A stretch of 64,000 nucleotides of DNA from assembly GCA_013365325.1 (NCBI GenBank), contig JABVXV010000149.1, positions 81,738 to 145,737 of the forward strand, written 5' to 3'. Made by a program: the position numbers and the translations under genes. Below, piece after piece: positions 1 to 14,016 of the stretch. Every line of letters begins with the position of its first letter. Within the stretch, counting starts at the first letter, position 1. This DNA comes from Dipetalonema caudispina (Eukaryota; Nematoda; Chromadorea; Rhabditida; Onchocercidae). The notes beneath the pieces are model-generated. The model had not been told where the DNA came from and did no database searches. It saw nothing but the letters and a program-made list of their open reading frames with translations.

Positions 1-2376
1 CCTTCTGCATCATCTAAGGAAAATGATCCAAACCACTAGTCGATTCTTGCATTAAGCTACTCGGTCAGCAATCAATCAAACAACGCCAAACTTAAATCAT
101 CTCCTGCAGTCCAATGTTGTTACCGATAGTTGTATATAAGACAAATTACAACAACGAACCACAACAGTAATGGTATGAATCTTGCAACCAGAAGTTAAGC
201 ATGCGAGTACGACAACAAACAGCAAAAATTTCCAGAAAAACAATCAGTTACCTCATATCCGCTAACCTTTCCTCTCTCCCTCCTCCTTCACCCTAATCTT
301 CTCTTTTCCCTTCTCTCTTTCCAACCTTTATCATCAGTATCCGTTCATTAGATAAAACATCATTATACAGCATTACTCAACGTAACCACGATTAAAATGG
401 AAACGTACGCTCCGTCATATTTCCTTCTCCCATTCTATCTACGCCCAAGTGAACCAAAACAGCCTTTATGTCTTTCAATGTAATTTCAAACGAATGAAAA
501 TGAAATACTACATAACTCTTGCAACGGGTGATTAACATGGGAAGCATGATAATAAAAGAAATATGTTTTGATGAAATCGAACTTATCACTTCACAAACGT
601 ACTTAACTACAGATAATTTAATCCTCGATCTTTCACAACGCACCTGAACACAGACCATCTATTATCCCTTGCTGTTTCACAACGTATCCGTCCTTTTCTC
701 TCTATGTCCACGAAGATGGGTCTGCACAGCACTCTAATCCTCGTGCACTTCCCATATACATATACACACACACACACACACACACACCTATCCTTTTTGC
801 ATCATGACGTCGTGAAGAACCCACACACACTCACATACACACACAAGTAGAAACGTTTAATGTGCGTTGAAACCCAACTCTTTTTCCTTTCCTACACACA
901 TACAATCCACATACATACAGACATTCACATGCATACACACACAGGTAAGTATGCAATTGCATACACATACACCACATACATATTAATATGCACGTACGTT
1001 GAAACACTTCTCAAAGATAACATACATGATTTAGAGTTGCAATAGACAACATGGAATTTTGCCAGAATGTACGATAGTTTTCTGATTAGGGATGAGTGGT
1101 AGGTAAGGTTGGGGGGGGGGGAAGTGACCGGGATCGGTATGGTGTTGGGGGATTTCGAGAAGTGAGTAGTTCATCCCGCACTTAATTTGCCCTATGAATC
1201 ATGGAAATTATAAACACTGAGGTCTACTTTCAAATTATGTACTTTACTTATGAATTTCCACAAAATGTTATGACCCGCCTTTTTTCTGTAACCTTCGAAG
1301 ACCCGTGACTCTTCTGAATTTCCCTTTTTAACTCCTCTCCTCAAATACGGGAACTAATTCTGTTATTTGAGCAGTACCTTAAAATTTACAATATTATTCA
1401 TCGTATCAGTCACGTGGCGTTGATAACGGCGACAATATTCGAAAGAGTAAGCAGTAGTAATCTTCTCTTCTCATTAATACCGGAATCACAGCACAGAAGG
1501 ATGGATAGGAGAAAATAAACTGGAAGCACAAGGATGAACGCACAAGTTTACTATAATTTTTCATTAAGCCACCGGTCATCCATTACTGATAGATTATAAT
1601 TCTTTTCACCGGTCAACCAACAACAAAGTCTCACTTGCATGCTTCGAAACTGAAATATTGGATGAAATTTACACCTAATTCAGGCTTAACTAGAAGTTAG
1701 CATGAAGCTAATTGAAATTCATTTTAAAATTAACAGTACTCGCCTCATGTAAACTTGTTTCCAATGATTTGTACTGCAATATATCTACCCATACCAACTC
1801 TCCATCAAACCTTAAAATCAGATACTGACCAAATGGAAACCCAATGGCGACCACTGGTCGTTGGATAAATTAACCGACTAAGAAGCATATCATGAAAGTT
1901 TCCATCACCAATTTGTGTAAAATCATTCTTTTTCAAGAACACGAAGTAATGCATTGTACAGGTGATGAAATCATATTATACAAGGCGAAACGTGAATGGC
2001 TTATGATAGCACATGATATCTTATTGAATGATTGCAGCTATTTAAAGACCTTATGAATGATATTTACTTAGGTATTTTTCTACTGACAATTCTCAATTCT
2101 TAACGAGATCCTTAATCAGGTGTGTTTCTAGCATTGTATCTGATATGTTATCAAAAGAAATGAAAAAAATAGGGAATTGAAACCGAAACTACAACTTATG
2201 TCTTTTCAGCGGTTTACTATCGTATTAATGTGCCTTATAACTTGAAAACCATTAAGGATAAAAGGTCTTTCGAAAATTTCAGAATAGCAGGTGTGTTTGT
2301 TTAAAGCGTTCGTTTCACTTCATTTGATTTCTAATTTTTCCTAGGGAAAACATTTCCAGTAATTTTCGCAGAAGTT
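1..2376. other. gene-free flank
   Basis: No convincing coding exon was seen on either strand. The stretch holds a pyrimidine-rich block near 281-320, CA-rich sequence from about 764 to 945 and a run of 11 G at 1111-1121. Short open frames over the CA-rich part are repeat translation. It lies downstream of the bub-1 stop codon and may contain its 3' untranslated region. Confidence 0.6.
764..787. repeat. CA microsatellite
   Basis: Uninterrupted AC dinucleotide repeat of 12 units, with further broken CA tracts at about 817-845 and 894-945. No gene is associated with it. Confidence 0.95.
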
Positions 2377-5300
2377 TCATGGTGTGATGCCAGCGTTCAG
2401 TTCTCGGGCTGCCTGCTTCCATACCTTTCGATCTTCCGTTATCCAGTACCTATAATGAAAACCCCTATTAACGCATACTTTTACATTTCAAATTTAATGA
2501 ACTAAAATTAAGCATGAATACTGCTTATGACATGCCTAATATTGTTTTCAAGACCATCAGTTATTGTCGACCATTTGGGAATTGATTCACAATCCAGTAT
2601 ATTCAAACACATGTCGAATATATCTCCTAGCAGCTCTCGCTGGGGCCAACGTCTGCAAAAAAATTGTTCACGTCAAATTATGCCTATTCACTTCTTCAAC
2701 TGCAATATTGAATTGTTTTAAGCACGCTTTTAAATGAAGTTTTTTTGTCGATGGATAAGGTAGTGACATGAGTATCTGGTATGTGGTTCCCTAGATTTAT
2801 GTTTTTAATAATCAAATTTCCAATTCAAAATAAGAGTTACCAGACTATAATCATCGCTACGAATAATGCAGGTGGAACCAAGAACGTATTAAACTGCAAT
2901 CAGACAACCAATGATTATTATTATTTCCTCTATTCTACTGATGTTGCTCGGGGAATCTCTCACTTATCATTGAAGGATAAGGAACAGATTTTGAAGATTC
3001 AAGTTATTAAACAACCTTTTCATCACAGATGCTGCGCTGTACCGTCCGGCAGTATTTCGATACGTCTTCATATACTTTCCATATATTATAACATGAAGCG
3101 TAGAAATAAAACCATAGAAATCTGTTTGATATGTCCATGGTCGACCATCCTGAATTTCTTATATGAGTGATTCGAGATAGTAATATCGCTTATTAGATGT
3201 CAGGAATATATTGGCGTGAAATTTATTCCAGTTTTCAAAATTATGCTAACGTTTACCAAAAGCAAAGCTTTACTTGCATCTCAGAACAATCAAAAGCGAC
3301 TGTGCCAGCCTTTCCTCTGAATGTGCGTCCTTTCAGGGAATTCATGTCGATGGCTCGTCCCCAATCAATTAATTTTAACGTGAAGGATTTTTTGTCCAGA
3401 ATTTGTTCTATTGCGGCATCTTCGTTTAATCTAAAGAATCACAAAGTTACATAAAGCACATACGCGTAGGAATATTTTAACTAACCGGTGAAGGATCATG
3501 AAGTTATCCGGTTTAACATCGCCGTGTATTATTTGGGCATTATGAACTGCCTCTAGTATTCGACCGATCTCCCACGCGAGGTAAACCGTTAAGAGACCTG
3601 AGCATGACATATTCTTGGCTTGTAACTTATTTGTCATATCCTAGAAGGTTAACACAAATTATGGAAATCTGGAAACATGTCCAAAAAACATATCCAAGCT
3701 TTGCAAAACACAAAGTAAAAAAAGTATATTTCAAAAACTGCTGGTTAAGATGAGATTATATGAGGATATGCGAAGTCCATGGGAACAGAAAAAACTCACA
3801 AGGAGGTTCCCATATTTGTGATACTCATAAACAATAGCACTTGCGTTTGAAAATAAGTAAGCATCGCGGATATTCATTATGCCATCCAACATTGCTTTTG
3901 GCATTCGAATACGTAATGTTTCGCAAGCATAAACTTCCCACCTACACGGTGGCATTTCAAACTATAATAAATAATAAATATATAACAATGAACAAAATTA
4001 ATACAATAGAGATACTCAGATAAATACCCAATTATTTTTATCCTTTAATGATTTCAAATTATATAGACCAAAGTCATTTAAGCCAAAAAAGTTGCCCCCC
4101 CCCAAGATCTTTTCATACAACCAATTAAATACAGAGAAGCAATACCTTCACTGCATAAAAGTTGCCGTCTTCTGACTTGCCCTTGTAAACTTTAGCGAAA
4201 CCGCCTTCGCCGATCAAACATTCAATATCAAAACGTTCACCCCCTAAAACCACAGCAGCACCAGGACTAAAGCGATTGCATCTTTCCTATAAAAGAGATC
4301 AAGTGTTCCTTATTTCAATATAGAAATTTTTAGAGTCAGATATTTTAAAAACAGTGATGAACTATAGAGCAAGTAGTTAGAGACTACAAGCAGTGTTTAA
4401 GCAGTTTTACATCTATAAATATTACCGCGAAGTCATGAACATTTGCTGGGCAAAAACGTTGGCTGGTCATAATTTTGCTTTGTAATTTCTTATCCCAAGG
4501 ATTTATTTCGGATTCAATGCACGATCTAAAATAAGTTTATTCCCTCATGATGCAATATTTCCAAGAACAAATTGTCAACTTTGAAAAATAACGTTATCCA
4601 TGCTACTTTTCAAAAAGATCCGAAGGAAGATACTATACTAACCTTAATTCTTCATGAGTAATTTCATTGGAATCCTCGTCATTTGCCGCAATCGAAAGTC
4701 GACGCAATTCCTCACTGATATTGTTATTAATACCCAACCCCACTTTCTTACAACCAACAAAATTCTCAACGCCAATTTTTTGCGATAATTTTGTCAAAGT
4801 ATCCCGGCGCTGCTGCAAATGAATTACTGATGAAACCGATAGATTTAAGATAAAAATTTTCACTCTTTTTAGCGTTGCACTCCGCTAACTGCAATTGTTT
4901 TACAAAACATGTAAAATTAAATCGAGAACAAACTTCGGACATGCTCATTCTTCTACCAAAAGCAGTATTTGCAGTGAGAGCTTCATCAAACATCGGTTTT
5001 TGGAAAAAAAGATCAGCTGCGTTCGAAGGAAGTGGATGAAACGATTCTAAATGCAAACAGAATTACAATAATGCAATGACCGTTACAAAGATTTCATGCT
5101 GACTGAATGACATCGGCTAACCCTCAATCGGATCTTCGATTGGAGGTGCAAAACTGCTTGCCGGTGTCGATGTCACTGCTCCTGTTTTAGCCATTTTGTT
5201 CAAACCTGCCAGCGTTTCCTCGTCAGTACGATCAGGAAGAGGAGGTTTTATTCCTGAAAAACCCTATGAATAGGAAAATTAAAATTTATTTCTAAAAACA

Positions 5301-8300
5301 CACGAGTGATTCAGCTATAAGTAAAAGTACATGGTATTTTTTTGGATAGTTCAAGAAACTCTCGCGCTGATGCCATTAATGTGGGAAACTGCAATATCAC
5401 GACTAACCCTCGCACTTCCGTTTCTCTACCTCTATTGATGTTACAATACCATGTTCAAGTGATGTAGTTCCAGTTTTCCCCAAAGCATATGAACGACGAC
5501 GGTGAGCAGCTATTACAGGCTGTAAAACCGCATTTAAAAAATTTCAATGTTTTTACAGTTCGTACAGAAATTAGGATTAGAATTGCTTTTGATTCTTCCC
5601 ATTGAAAGTCTAAAGATTTCTTTTTCCATCGTATATTTTCTTTTACTTTTCCGTTTCTATTACGATATACTTGAAAATGGTCAAATAGGTGACTGACGAT
5701 TCAAAGCACATTATGAATTACCAGGAACTTAAGCAGCAACCATAGATCTTGCAAAAAATCAGAGTTAATTTGAAGACATGGACTTATCTCACTTCTTGTA
5801 TTGCAAAAACACTAACAAACTACTTGAACTTGTTCTAATCTATGCAAAAGAATTTATATTTCCCTTCACTAAAAATGCATAAATATTAGACAACAAATAA
5901 TTTACTTTTCTGAATGCTGGCTGAGGTTCATAGGTGTCGTCATCATGGATGTTTACATCCTTTTGGTAATCTAGATCCTGTTCCGTATTCAATCTACAAC
6001 ATTATATTGTACAAATATCATGTTTATATATTTCATGAATATGATAAGAAAATGTGAACCTTTTTTGTGAAGTATCTGAAGAATGAAAGATATTCTCATC
6101 ACTGTAAACAGTAAATGGTGCAGTTTGCTTCGCTGATTCAGTTTCTTCCACGTAAACCTATAGAAAATCAAAATAGAAAATAAATTTTTGCAGCCTTTGA
6201 AAAATAAATTTATTTCAAAAAATATTGTAAAAATCACTTCAAACTTTGTTTTTTTTGAAGCAGGAGGAAGATGGGTCTGCTGACTTTCATTTAGAACTGT
6301 TTCTTGTAATACTGTCGTTTCGTCGGTTTCATGATGCACTACAACGAAGTTAAATCGATAAGCTTATGTATATTGTGTTATTTGAAAGCTGGTATTACGA
6401 TATAAATCTTTATCAATATATTTATTAGATCTTAATCGCTGATTTGGTAATCAGCATTTATGCACATATTGAGTAAAACGTTTATAGAATAATTTTTACA
6501 ATAAAAATTATCATACTGTCAAAAAAATACACACCTGAACGGGGAGGTGGGACTGGCACTGTGCTTGAGAAATCACGCATTGCCTTACTCAGAAATTTCT
6601 CCGTAAACGAAGTGCCATGGAGTGTGAGGTGCGAGGATTGTGGACATTCTGCAAGCACTAAGTTTCTCGAAACGTTAAGAAATAGATAACTGCTGAATTT
6701 CTGGATGAAAACACTTACCAGATGGTTTATCGGTAAGGACACCTGTTTCCGCGAGAATGTCATTTTCAGCTGCAGCAGTGCCAGCTAACAGAAATGGATC
6801 ATCAACCGCACCATCTGTAGACGGTTGTGCTGACTTCGTCAATTCTGAATTGTGAGATGGATTCATCAAAGAACCATTAGCACAACCACTTCTTTCCTCG
6901 CTTATAGCCGATAGTTTTGAAATTGACATTCTGCTGGAACGTCTAATCCTTTGCTCATGACAAGCAATAACAAATGATAAATCAAAATTTCTTAAATATT
7001 TAAAAATATTTCGTGATCTTATTGTTATCTTAGATTACAATACAGATTTTTTTCGATATATCTGACAGACATCTCTCCCGAGCTTCAAATCATTTCGTTG
7101 TCATTTTAAATTAAAGGTAGGAAGAAACTGTTGCAGAAACTTTCATTCCAAATCACCAACCTTCGTGGTACATCCGGATGAACAGCGTAGTTTCTTGTTT
7201 CTGCGAATATTTCCTCAATTGACTGTTGCTCATCAGCTATTTTCAAGTGACTTTTCACTTTAGAAGGATGGGCCAGTTTTGTTGAGCGCTCACCATCTTC
7301 AGATGTTTTCTGTTCCAAGCTACAATTTAGAATCGATATGAAAGCAACTAACTTATTTCACATTCATATACCAAAAAACACACGGGAAAAAAACTTACGA
7401 TGTTCCCTCAACACCTCCGAACACCATTCTCGAATCTTTTGACGGGTCTAAAAAACGCAGTATTAAAATCAATTTCTCTAGAAAGCCAAAACAGTAAAAT
7501 AATTCCGACCAGCTGCTAACTTTATTCACTTACAATTGTTAAAAAATACCAGGTTTTTTGAAGAGATTTACGGTCATTTCATCATCCATTTCGAAATACT
7601 GATAAAGCATAGCCCTGAAATTTCATTACAATCACATTATTATGATTAACAAATCAAGAGACAGTAGATGCCATGAAACCTTAAAGATAAGCAGTCCTAA
7701 TTAAGTCTTTTTTTAGGAGATTTACTTAGAAATACGATATTTCCAGATATTACAATGAATAAGAATAACGATTTCATGTATGACAAAATTAAATAAAATT
7801 GAAAAATTTCGACAACTGATTGCCAAGCATTCGATACATGTATTACGGATATGATAAATCATAACGTACTGTATCACATTTATAAAATACTACATTACAA
7901 ATCTGCGCTAAGTTACAAAACAAATGCTTTCACCTGAAAGCTTCATCAACTCGTGATATAGGCTTAGCATTTGCTTTTACGGCTTCAGTCCATATTTCGT
8001 TAAAACGCTCCTTGTTTTTTTCCTCTGCAAAAATCTGAAACGAACATCTTTTGTAAGTTTTAATTAAACACGATTCTCTCCAGCACAACTGCAAAAACAT
8101 AATTCTTTACCTCTCCCCATTTGACGTAAAACTCTGCCAGTTCATAAAATTGTTTTCGATTGTGCAATTCTTCCATCACTAACTTCATCCCCATTGTGCG
8201 ACTTAATTTCCCCTAAATTCAATTTTGTAAAAAGCATTTGAAGTAGTTATTTTAACAATAGCAAAAACGAAGTCACATTTCAGCAAACAACTGCAACACT

Positions 8301-8919
8301 TAACCTGGAGAAAATACAATAAGCTGATAATAACACAATATCAGAGCACCATAGGGAAAACTTCTTGTTCGCGTATTTAAAGACGGTGATGATTACCTTG
8401 TTCAGTGATCTTGTTTCCACTGACACAATTACAATCGCTATTTTTCAGAACTAAACACTAACCACAGCAGGGAAACTGAATCATATTATACGTATTAAAA
8501 TTTGACAGTTATTTTTCCAGGGAACAGTTGATCCCACTTAAACTAATTAATCATAATTACTTACAACAATACAGAAAACATATAATAATCGTTCATCGTT
8601 ATAGAACGGATTACTTTCCACAGAATACCGCAATACGGTTTCCATGGCAGCTTTTCGCAGACGGTGATGGCTTTCATCATCTTCAAAATTTTTCTCCATC
8701 CATTTTAACTGGCTAAAATTGAAGAAATACAAAGATTAGCTAAGGATGTAGTCCTAAGTAGAACGTGTCATCTCAGCTCATTACACTATTGATGTCATGA
8801 CCTCACGCAGAAAATGTAAGTATATTTCAGCTACGCAATACAAACTTGAGACACTAGCAGTTTAAACACTTGTAACATACTTCAAGACGTAATCCAATTG
8901 TTTCGTTTCCGGTAACGTC
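2377..8919 (-). CDS. bub-1: BUB1 mitotic checkpoint serine/threonine kinase (5' end not found)
   Basis: Kinase of the spindle assembly checkpoint at kinetochores. Exons, 5' to 3': 8919-8881, 8712-8565, an unresolved exon, 8212-8111, 8034-7934, 7614-7550, 7447-7399, 7319-7161, 6942-6719, 6648-6535, 6338-6238, 6157-6060, 5993-5906, 5519-5408, 5253-5122, 5046-4904, 4812-4643, 4525-4426, 4286-4146, 3961-3801, 3640-3486, 3430-3274, 3149-3016, 2652-2536, 2449-2377. All phases agree except around the unresolved exon. The N-terminus carries the Mad3/BUB1 TPR-like region (KPISRVDEAFRAMLYQ). The C-terminal kinase has the glycine loop IGEGGFAKVYKG, lysine in FYAVKFE, IIHGDVKPDNF (HGD instead of HRD, as in BUB1) and LIDWGRAID in place of DFG. 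About 960 residues are accounted for, close to family size. The start codon and one TPR exon between 8565 and 8212 could not be fixed. Confidence 0.93.
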
Positions 8920-10480
8920 CTGAAATTATGCCAACCACGTGATTGTTTCTAGTTTTTTCGATTTTAATCCTTTTGACTCAAATTTTTATTACAAATAACT
9001 TAATCAATGCATTCCCTTTTATTATAACTATTTTTATGTCATTCGAAAACTGCAAATTACTTGGCTTACATTAAGAATTACAAGCAATTTGAAACTGAAA
9101 ACCAATTAAAAATTGTTCAACTGGAAAATGAAAGTGAAATGCTTACCAAAAAATTAATCGGAAATGGAGAAAGAGTGGAAAAAAAGCAAACAAGTATAAC
9201 TTACTTAACGAAAGACGGTAATGATTCAAAAAATCCCACAACCATCGATTTTGATGAATTTACAAATTTTTTCTTCTTTCAACGATCGACCGATCAGATG
9301 ATATTGCGACAGAGTGATCGAATACCAGCAAAATCGGGTAATGGAATGAATAAATAAACTTTAAATAATTCAGCTTTACCAAATATAAGAAATCAAATCA
9401 ATAGAATACGTAAAGAGAAAAACTGGCGCTAAAATTTAAAAAACTCGCTCGTAGATTCGTTGACCGATATGCAAATTGAGAACAATGTGTACCGTAGGAT
9501 TGATGTGAATGATTTCAGAGAGTATATATATATGGTACTTAGTAATTAACAGTTGTGTATGATATACTTACGCTACATTAAAGTTTCCCATGGATATGTA
9601 TAATGGGAAGGTTATATGTTGTAATAAAATCATTTGATGATAAGCATTCGAATGAGAATTATCTTTAACCCATAGTAAATGATACGGTGTTGATCAGTCT
9701 CTCCAGAAGGAGATTCCTTCCCAGAAGTTTCTTTTTTTTTCTTGTTTTCATAAATTGTGCTATAAAGTTTGCATAATGTACAATTGATATAATACTTAGG
9801 TTATACTGTAGCAACATATTAATTAAGCTTGAATGGTTGCAATGTGATAATGATACAAATCTATTGAGAGATCATATTTCAATGATAAAAAAGTAATGCG
9901 GAAAAGGAACATTTAGCGCACAAATCTTCTCACCAATAGTAGCAATGTAAGAACAAATGTTATAGATGAAAATATTAGACTGAACAGAGGGGGTGTTCGA
10001 GATAGCAGATAGTATAATATGCATTAATTATGGTACTTATGGGAATTTTCTGAGATTTTTAAATTAATTATGATAAATGAAAGGATAATGTATGACGCTG
10101 AAATTTTGGCGGGTACATTAACTTATAACATCGGATGGTATTAAATATCATTCCCGTGATATGGATTTATGTGACATTTTTAGAATCAGTACGTCTTGCA
10201 AAATGATTGACACACGTCACTGATATGTATGTGACATCAAAATATCGTTTGTTAGAATGTATTAGTTGTGAAAATGTTAATAATAGAAAGCTAATTCCAA
10301 ATTTTAGAGCGTTAAATTAATATTGATGGAGTGAATGGCATATCACGGTATTTCAATAATTCTTGGAAATGACAGAGAAATGATCCAATTGGAGTTTATC
10401 ATGGAACAGAAGAAGCAAACGATTGAAATCGATGATAAATTAAGGAATTGACATTTTTAAAACGAACATTCAATAGTACA
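8920..10480. other. intergenic, possible small ORF
   Basis: Must contain the missing first exon and promoter of bub-1. A plus-strand open frame sits at 9061-9357 (listed separately). No other coding signal was seen. Confidence 0.5.
9061..9357 (+). CDS. hypothetical lysine/glutamate-rich ORF
   Basis: Open frame of 98 codons that starts with TTG, so it would need to be an exon or to have lost its ATG. The first half (QFETENQLKIVQLENESEML) has a coiled-coil-like heptad pattern; the rest is low in conserved features. No clear splice acceptor precedes it and no upstream exon was found on this strand. It may be chance in AT-rich DNA or the last exon of a decayed gene. Confidence 0.18.
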   Translation: MAYIKNYKQFETENQLKIVQLENESEMLTKKLIGNGERVEKKQTSITYLTKDGNDSKNPTTIDFDEFTNFFFFQRSTDQMILRQSDRIPAKSGNGMNK

Positions 10481-12825
10481 TTAAAGATGAACAAAACTTA
10501 AACAATCACACTTTTCAGTTAAGTTTGTATCGATCAGAATAAGTCGATCATCCAATGGTACATCTCGAATCTTAAAGCATCCACCTGTAGTTCGTAGATT
10601 TGCATCATTGTAATGACAATATCCGCTAAAATTATAATGCGACAGATTTGTTGGGCACCTGGAAATACCTTCATTCTCGCACTTCTCTTTTTTAGACGAA
10701 AATTTAATTATAATTTAGTCATTTTGTATTTTGCCAATCTCACTTCCTCTTAAAGGATACGAAATAGAAAAAATTGAAGTAACGATAATCCTATTCAGTA
10801 ATCTCATTCTTTCCATATTCTTATGCTGCTTGAATATATTAGCTGTGTTTAGGATAGTTTTAGTTATACGCATAACTTTTACGTTTAATGACGTATGTCA
10901 AATGCTGGACGAGGAATGCTGATTCGACCAATACTTGCACGCGTATGAATAAAATAAGCCTATGCCGAAGATTTGCAAAACTTATTTCAAAAATTATTTT
11001 ATCCGCTACTTAGTAAACAAGTAAATAATTATGGAAGTACGGAGAGTCTAAAATTTTTCCCTCTCAGTAATAGTAGAAAGATATCCCAACCATTAATTAC
11101 TCATTCTTCATCCATTATTCAACGATATCTTTACTAACAGATAAGTATTGCATGGTGCACTGTCAAATTGATCGGCCAAATTTGCGGGACATTCCGGTTT
11201 TCCGCCATTTCGAGCTTGTATAATGGAACTTTCATTCACTTTGCGAACACGTCGTGGATAATCCTGTCCAGAAACTCGACACGTGGACGAACAATCAGAC
11301 CATTCAAGGTAAGTAAAAAGACACGGAAATTTTATTATCCCCGACGCACTTCGTATCTATAATATTTTCTTTAAATTAAATTTAATCGAAATTTAAGGAT
11401 ATTTATCAATTCCTAATCAAGTATTGCTGTTTAAGAACGTATCTGTTTCATATCGTATGATACTGAAGCGAAGGATAGTGCAAACTGATAACAAACTTTT
11501 TCAATTAACTATCTCTTCTCTGATATTCTGTTACTTTCGAAATGTTATCAAATAGAAAGTTTTTTTGCAGTAGAAAAACTTAACCAACTTAACCGGGTTA
11601 GTAATACAAAGGGGACAGCTTCTATAATAGAGCTGCGAAAATGTTAAAATGCTTTAAAAAACACATACCTTACAAAAGCATTTAAGAGGAAAAAGAAGAA
11701 GAACGAAATATAGTTATCAAAAAATTGTAAACGAACAAAGTTATCAGTCGTTGAAACAAATGAATGTAGTACTTCATACTTACGTGAGCGCTAAGGACGA
11801 TACTCCAAATTACAAACGTAATCAGTATGAGTAACAGGAGCATGTTAATAATTGTTGCAAAGAAGTTAACTATTAGCATTAGACGAACTTTTTTATTGCG
11901 TATAAATGGTGAGATTTGCTGCAAATATCATACCATAACTGGTATACTGATGGAATGTTTTGAAAAGTTTAAATTTTATTAAATCTTTGTGAAGAAAATA
12001 TCCGAAAGTTTTTTTTAAATAACAAACATAAATTAAAGTTGCAAGACGAGTGGACTTGATTGATTTACTCATCGTTCCTTCGAATTCACTGATATCTGAG
12101 AGCTGTAACAAAGGACAAAATGTTGCAGAATTTAATGTTTACTGCTTTTTTCTAAATTTTGAAGATGAAATTATATTTCTTCGAATGTTTGGGTTTTCAA
12201 AATTCTCAGACACCTCTTCCGTTGCTTCTCCAGCAGATATGTTGAACATCCCTGGTGCTTGTTCGCTTAATTCTTCAACATCGGTAGTTGACGGTATCGG
12301 ACTATTCACGTCTTTCGATAACTCAGCCTAAATTTCCATTATTAGTTTTAGAATCCTAAATTTCTATGTTCCGACTATTGCTTGATTTGAAAAAATGCGA
12401 CGATAATTTATCTGAATCATTTCAAGAATAATTAGCACATCACTCAATAGTTGTTCTATATTTCGGAGGATTCAGCATCTCACCACCTTCTCTTACTTTC
12501 TCATATCAATAGCGGTATAATAATCAAGTATTACAAACTATCTAGTCATTAACAGAAATATCTAGTCATCATATACTAATACAGTGTTAAACGGACGTGA
12601 CCAATTCTTCCTTCACGCAGAAACACGTGTATTGCTATTTGATGTAACAAAATGGTATTATATGAAAGTTTCCAGTAGTTCACTTAATCCACTAACTCAT
12701 TAAATATCAAATGGAAGTGAGTAAAGAGTTACCGGCGTGGGAAGATTCGCTTTTTTTGGTTCAGTAGGTCGATCGGAACCTGTAGTTCCTGCATGTGAAG
12801 GTGAACTAGAAGGCGTTGAGTCCAT
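10481..12825 (-). CDS. single-pass membrane protein with thrombospondin type-1 module (paralogue A)
   Basis: Exons 12825-12733, 12327-12214, 12102-12028, 11918-11784, 11632-11594, 11356-11139 and 10658-10481 join in frame to 283 residues. The N-terminal half is Ser/Pro/Glu-rich without a signal peptide. A basic patch (RNKKVR) leads into one membrane segment at about residues 108-133, which suggests a type II orientation with the C-terminus outside. A CxxC pair follows, then a TSP1 module from about residue 164 (LEWSDCSSTC) and a Cys-rich tail with GGCFKIRDVPLDDRL. TSP1 modules bind glycans and matrix proteins. A further exon between 11594 and 11356, matching one in paralogue B, may be missing from this model. 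The specific function is unknown. Confidence 0.82.
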
Positions 12826-14016
12826 CTTATTTCACCCTAAACTGCAAAAGTTACATATTTAGCATATCAATTTGACATGAGGTGATTTAAATAAAAAGTC
12901 AACAATTATTATAATCAAGATACTCTTAAGAAAAATACTTGAGTGAGGATTGCAGTAATTTTCAAGGAGTGGATTCCAAAAATCTATTTGTCAAACTGAA
13001 AGCACAAACAAGGAGTAATCTCTCGACCTGAGAATCAATTGAACACGAAATTGAAATGGAGCGCAACTGACTGCTGTTTTTATTTTGCAAGCATTTATAT
13101 AGTTATGCATTGTTGTATGCAGAATTTTAATCAGCATGCAAAAGCAACAGGGATACTTTGATGATGTATGCTACAAACAACGAAATCATCCCCAAATGAT
13201 GAAAAATTACTCTAGTAATCTATTCTGGCATGATTATTCAATAAGCATGATAAAACATGCAAATTTATTCTTAGTTGCACATATCTTACAAACTATTCGG
13301 AAATTATGAAAATTTCAAGCATTATCTATCAGTAACTATGGGAACGTTGGTAGCGCAAATTGCAAATGCATGTCGAAAGCATTTCAAGGCGGGGAGTATA
13401 TGTTTAAATCTACGCTATGAAGTTTCTTACATTCATATTTCTCTCCCTTCCACGTGAACTATTCCGTCCAATTTCAATGTCGAATAATGACAATGAATGC
13501 GTTTACTATATCTTCCTTAGCTCAGATGCTTCTATGCTCACTACCAAGTTAATTAAAATTTTGTTGTCCAATAAATCTTTTATAATGTAATTTTAGAAGC
13601 ACTATTAATTTATTCCATCTTCCTAATCCTCGAAAAGTATTAAGTGCTAAAAATTAAAAATGATATGATCGAAATTCTTCTTTTTTGCTCTTAATCGCTT
13701 CAGTGTTGGCGAAACATTTTAATGAGTGATCATTAACAGTAGTGCCGCAAAGAAATGTACTATTGCAATGATTAAGTACTAGTTCATGTGGTTCCGATAG
13801 TTCAAATTCAGTTTAAATTGAAATTGAATTAGTCCTCCACAATTAAATTGACCGAAATTTAAATTCACAAGTGCCACTATCTTGTAATTTATTTAATCGT
13901 TCTTTTTTTCGGTTAAGCAAACAACATGGTTCAATAAACTGATCATCTATCGTTATTTGTTGATATGAATTTAATTTTAATCTAGACGATTAATCAAAAC
14001 ACAAAGGTTTGATGAA
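12826..14016. other. intergenic
   Basis: Separates the two thrombospondin-module paralogues. No exon was recognised. It should hold the promoter or the trans-splice acceptor of paralogue A: a TTTTGCAG/TTTAG acceptor pair lies just upstream of its ATG. Confidence 0.5.

Noticed and set aside
860..1045. Open frame rich in Thr, His and Tyr
   Set aside because: It is translation of the CA-rich repeat region.
2781..3454. Plus-strand open frames of 129 and 85 codons
   Set aside because: They lie opposite the bub-1 kinase exons, which carry recognisable kinase motifs on the minus strand.
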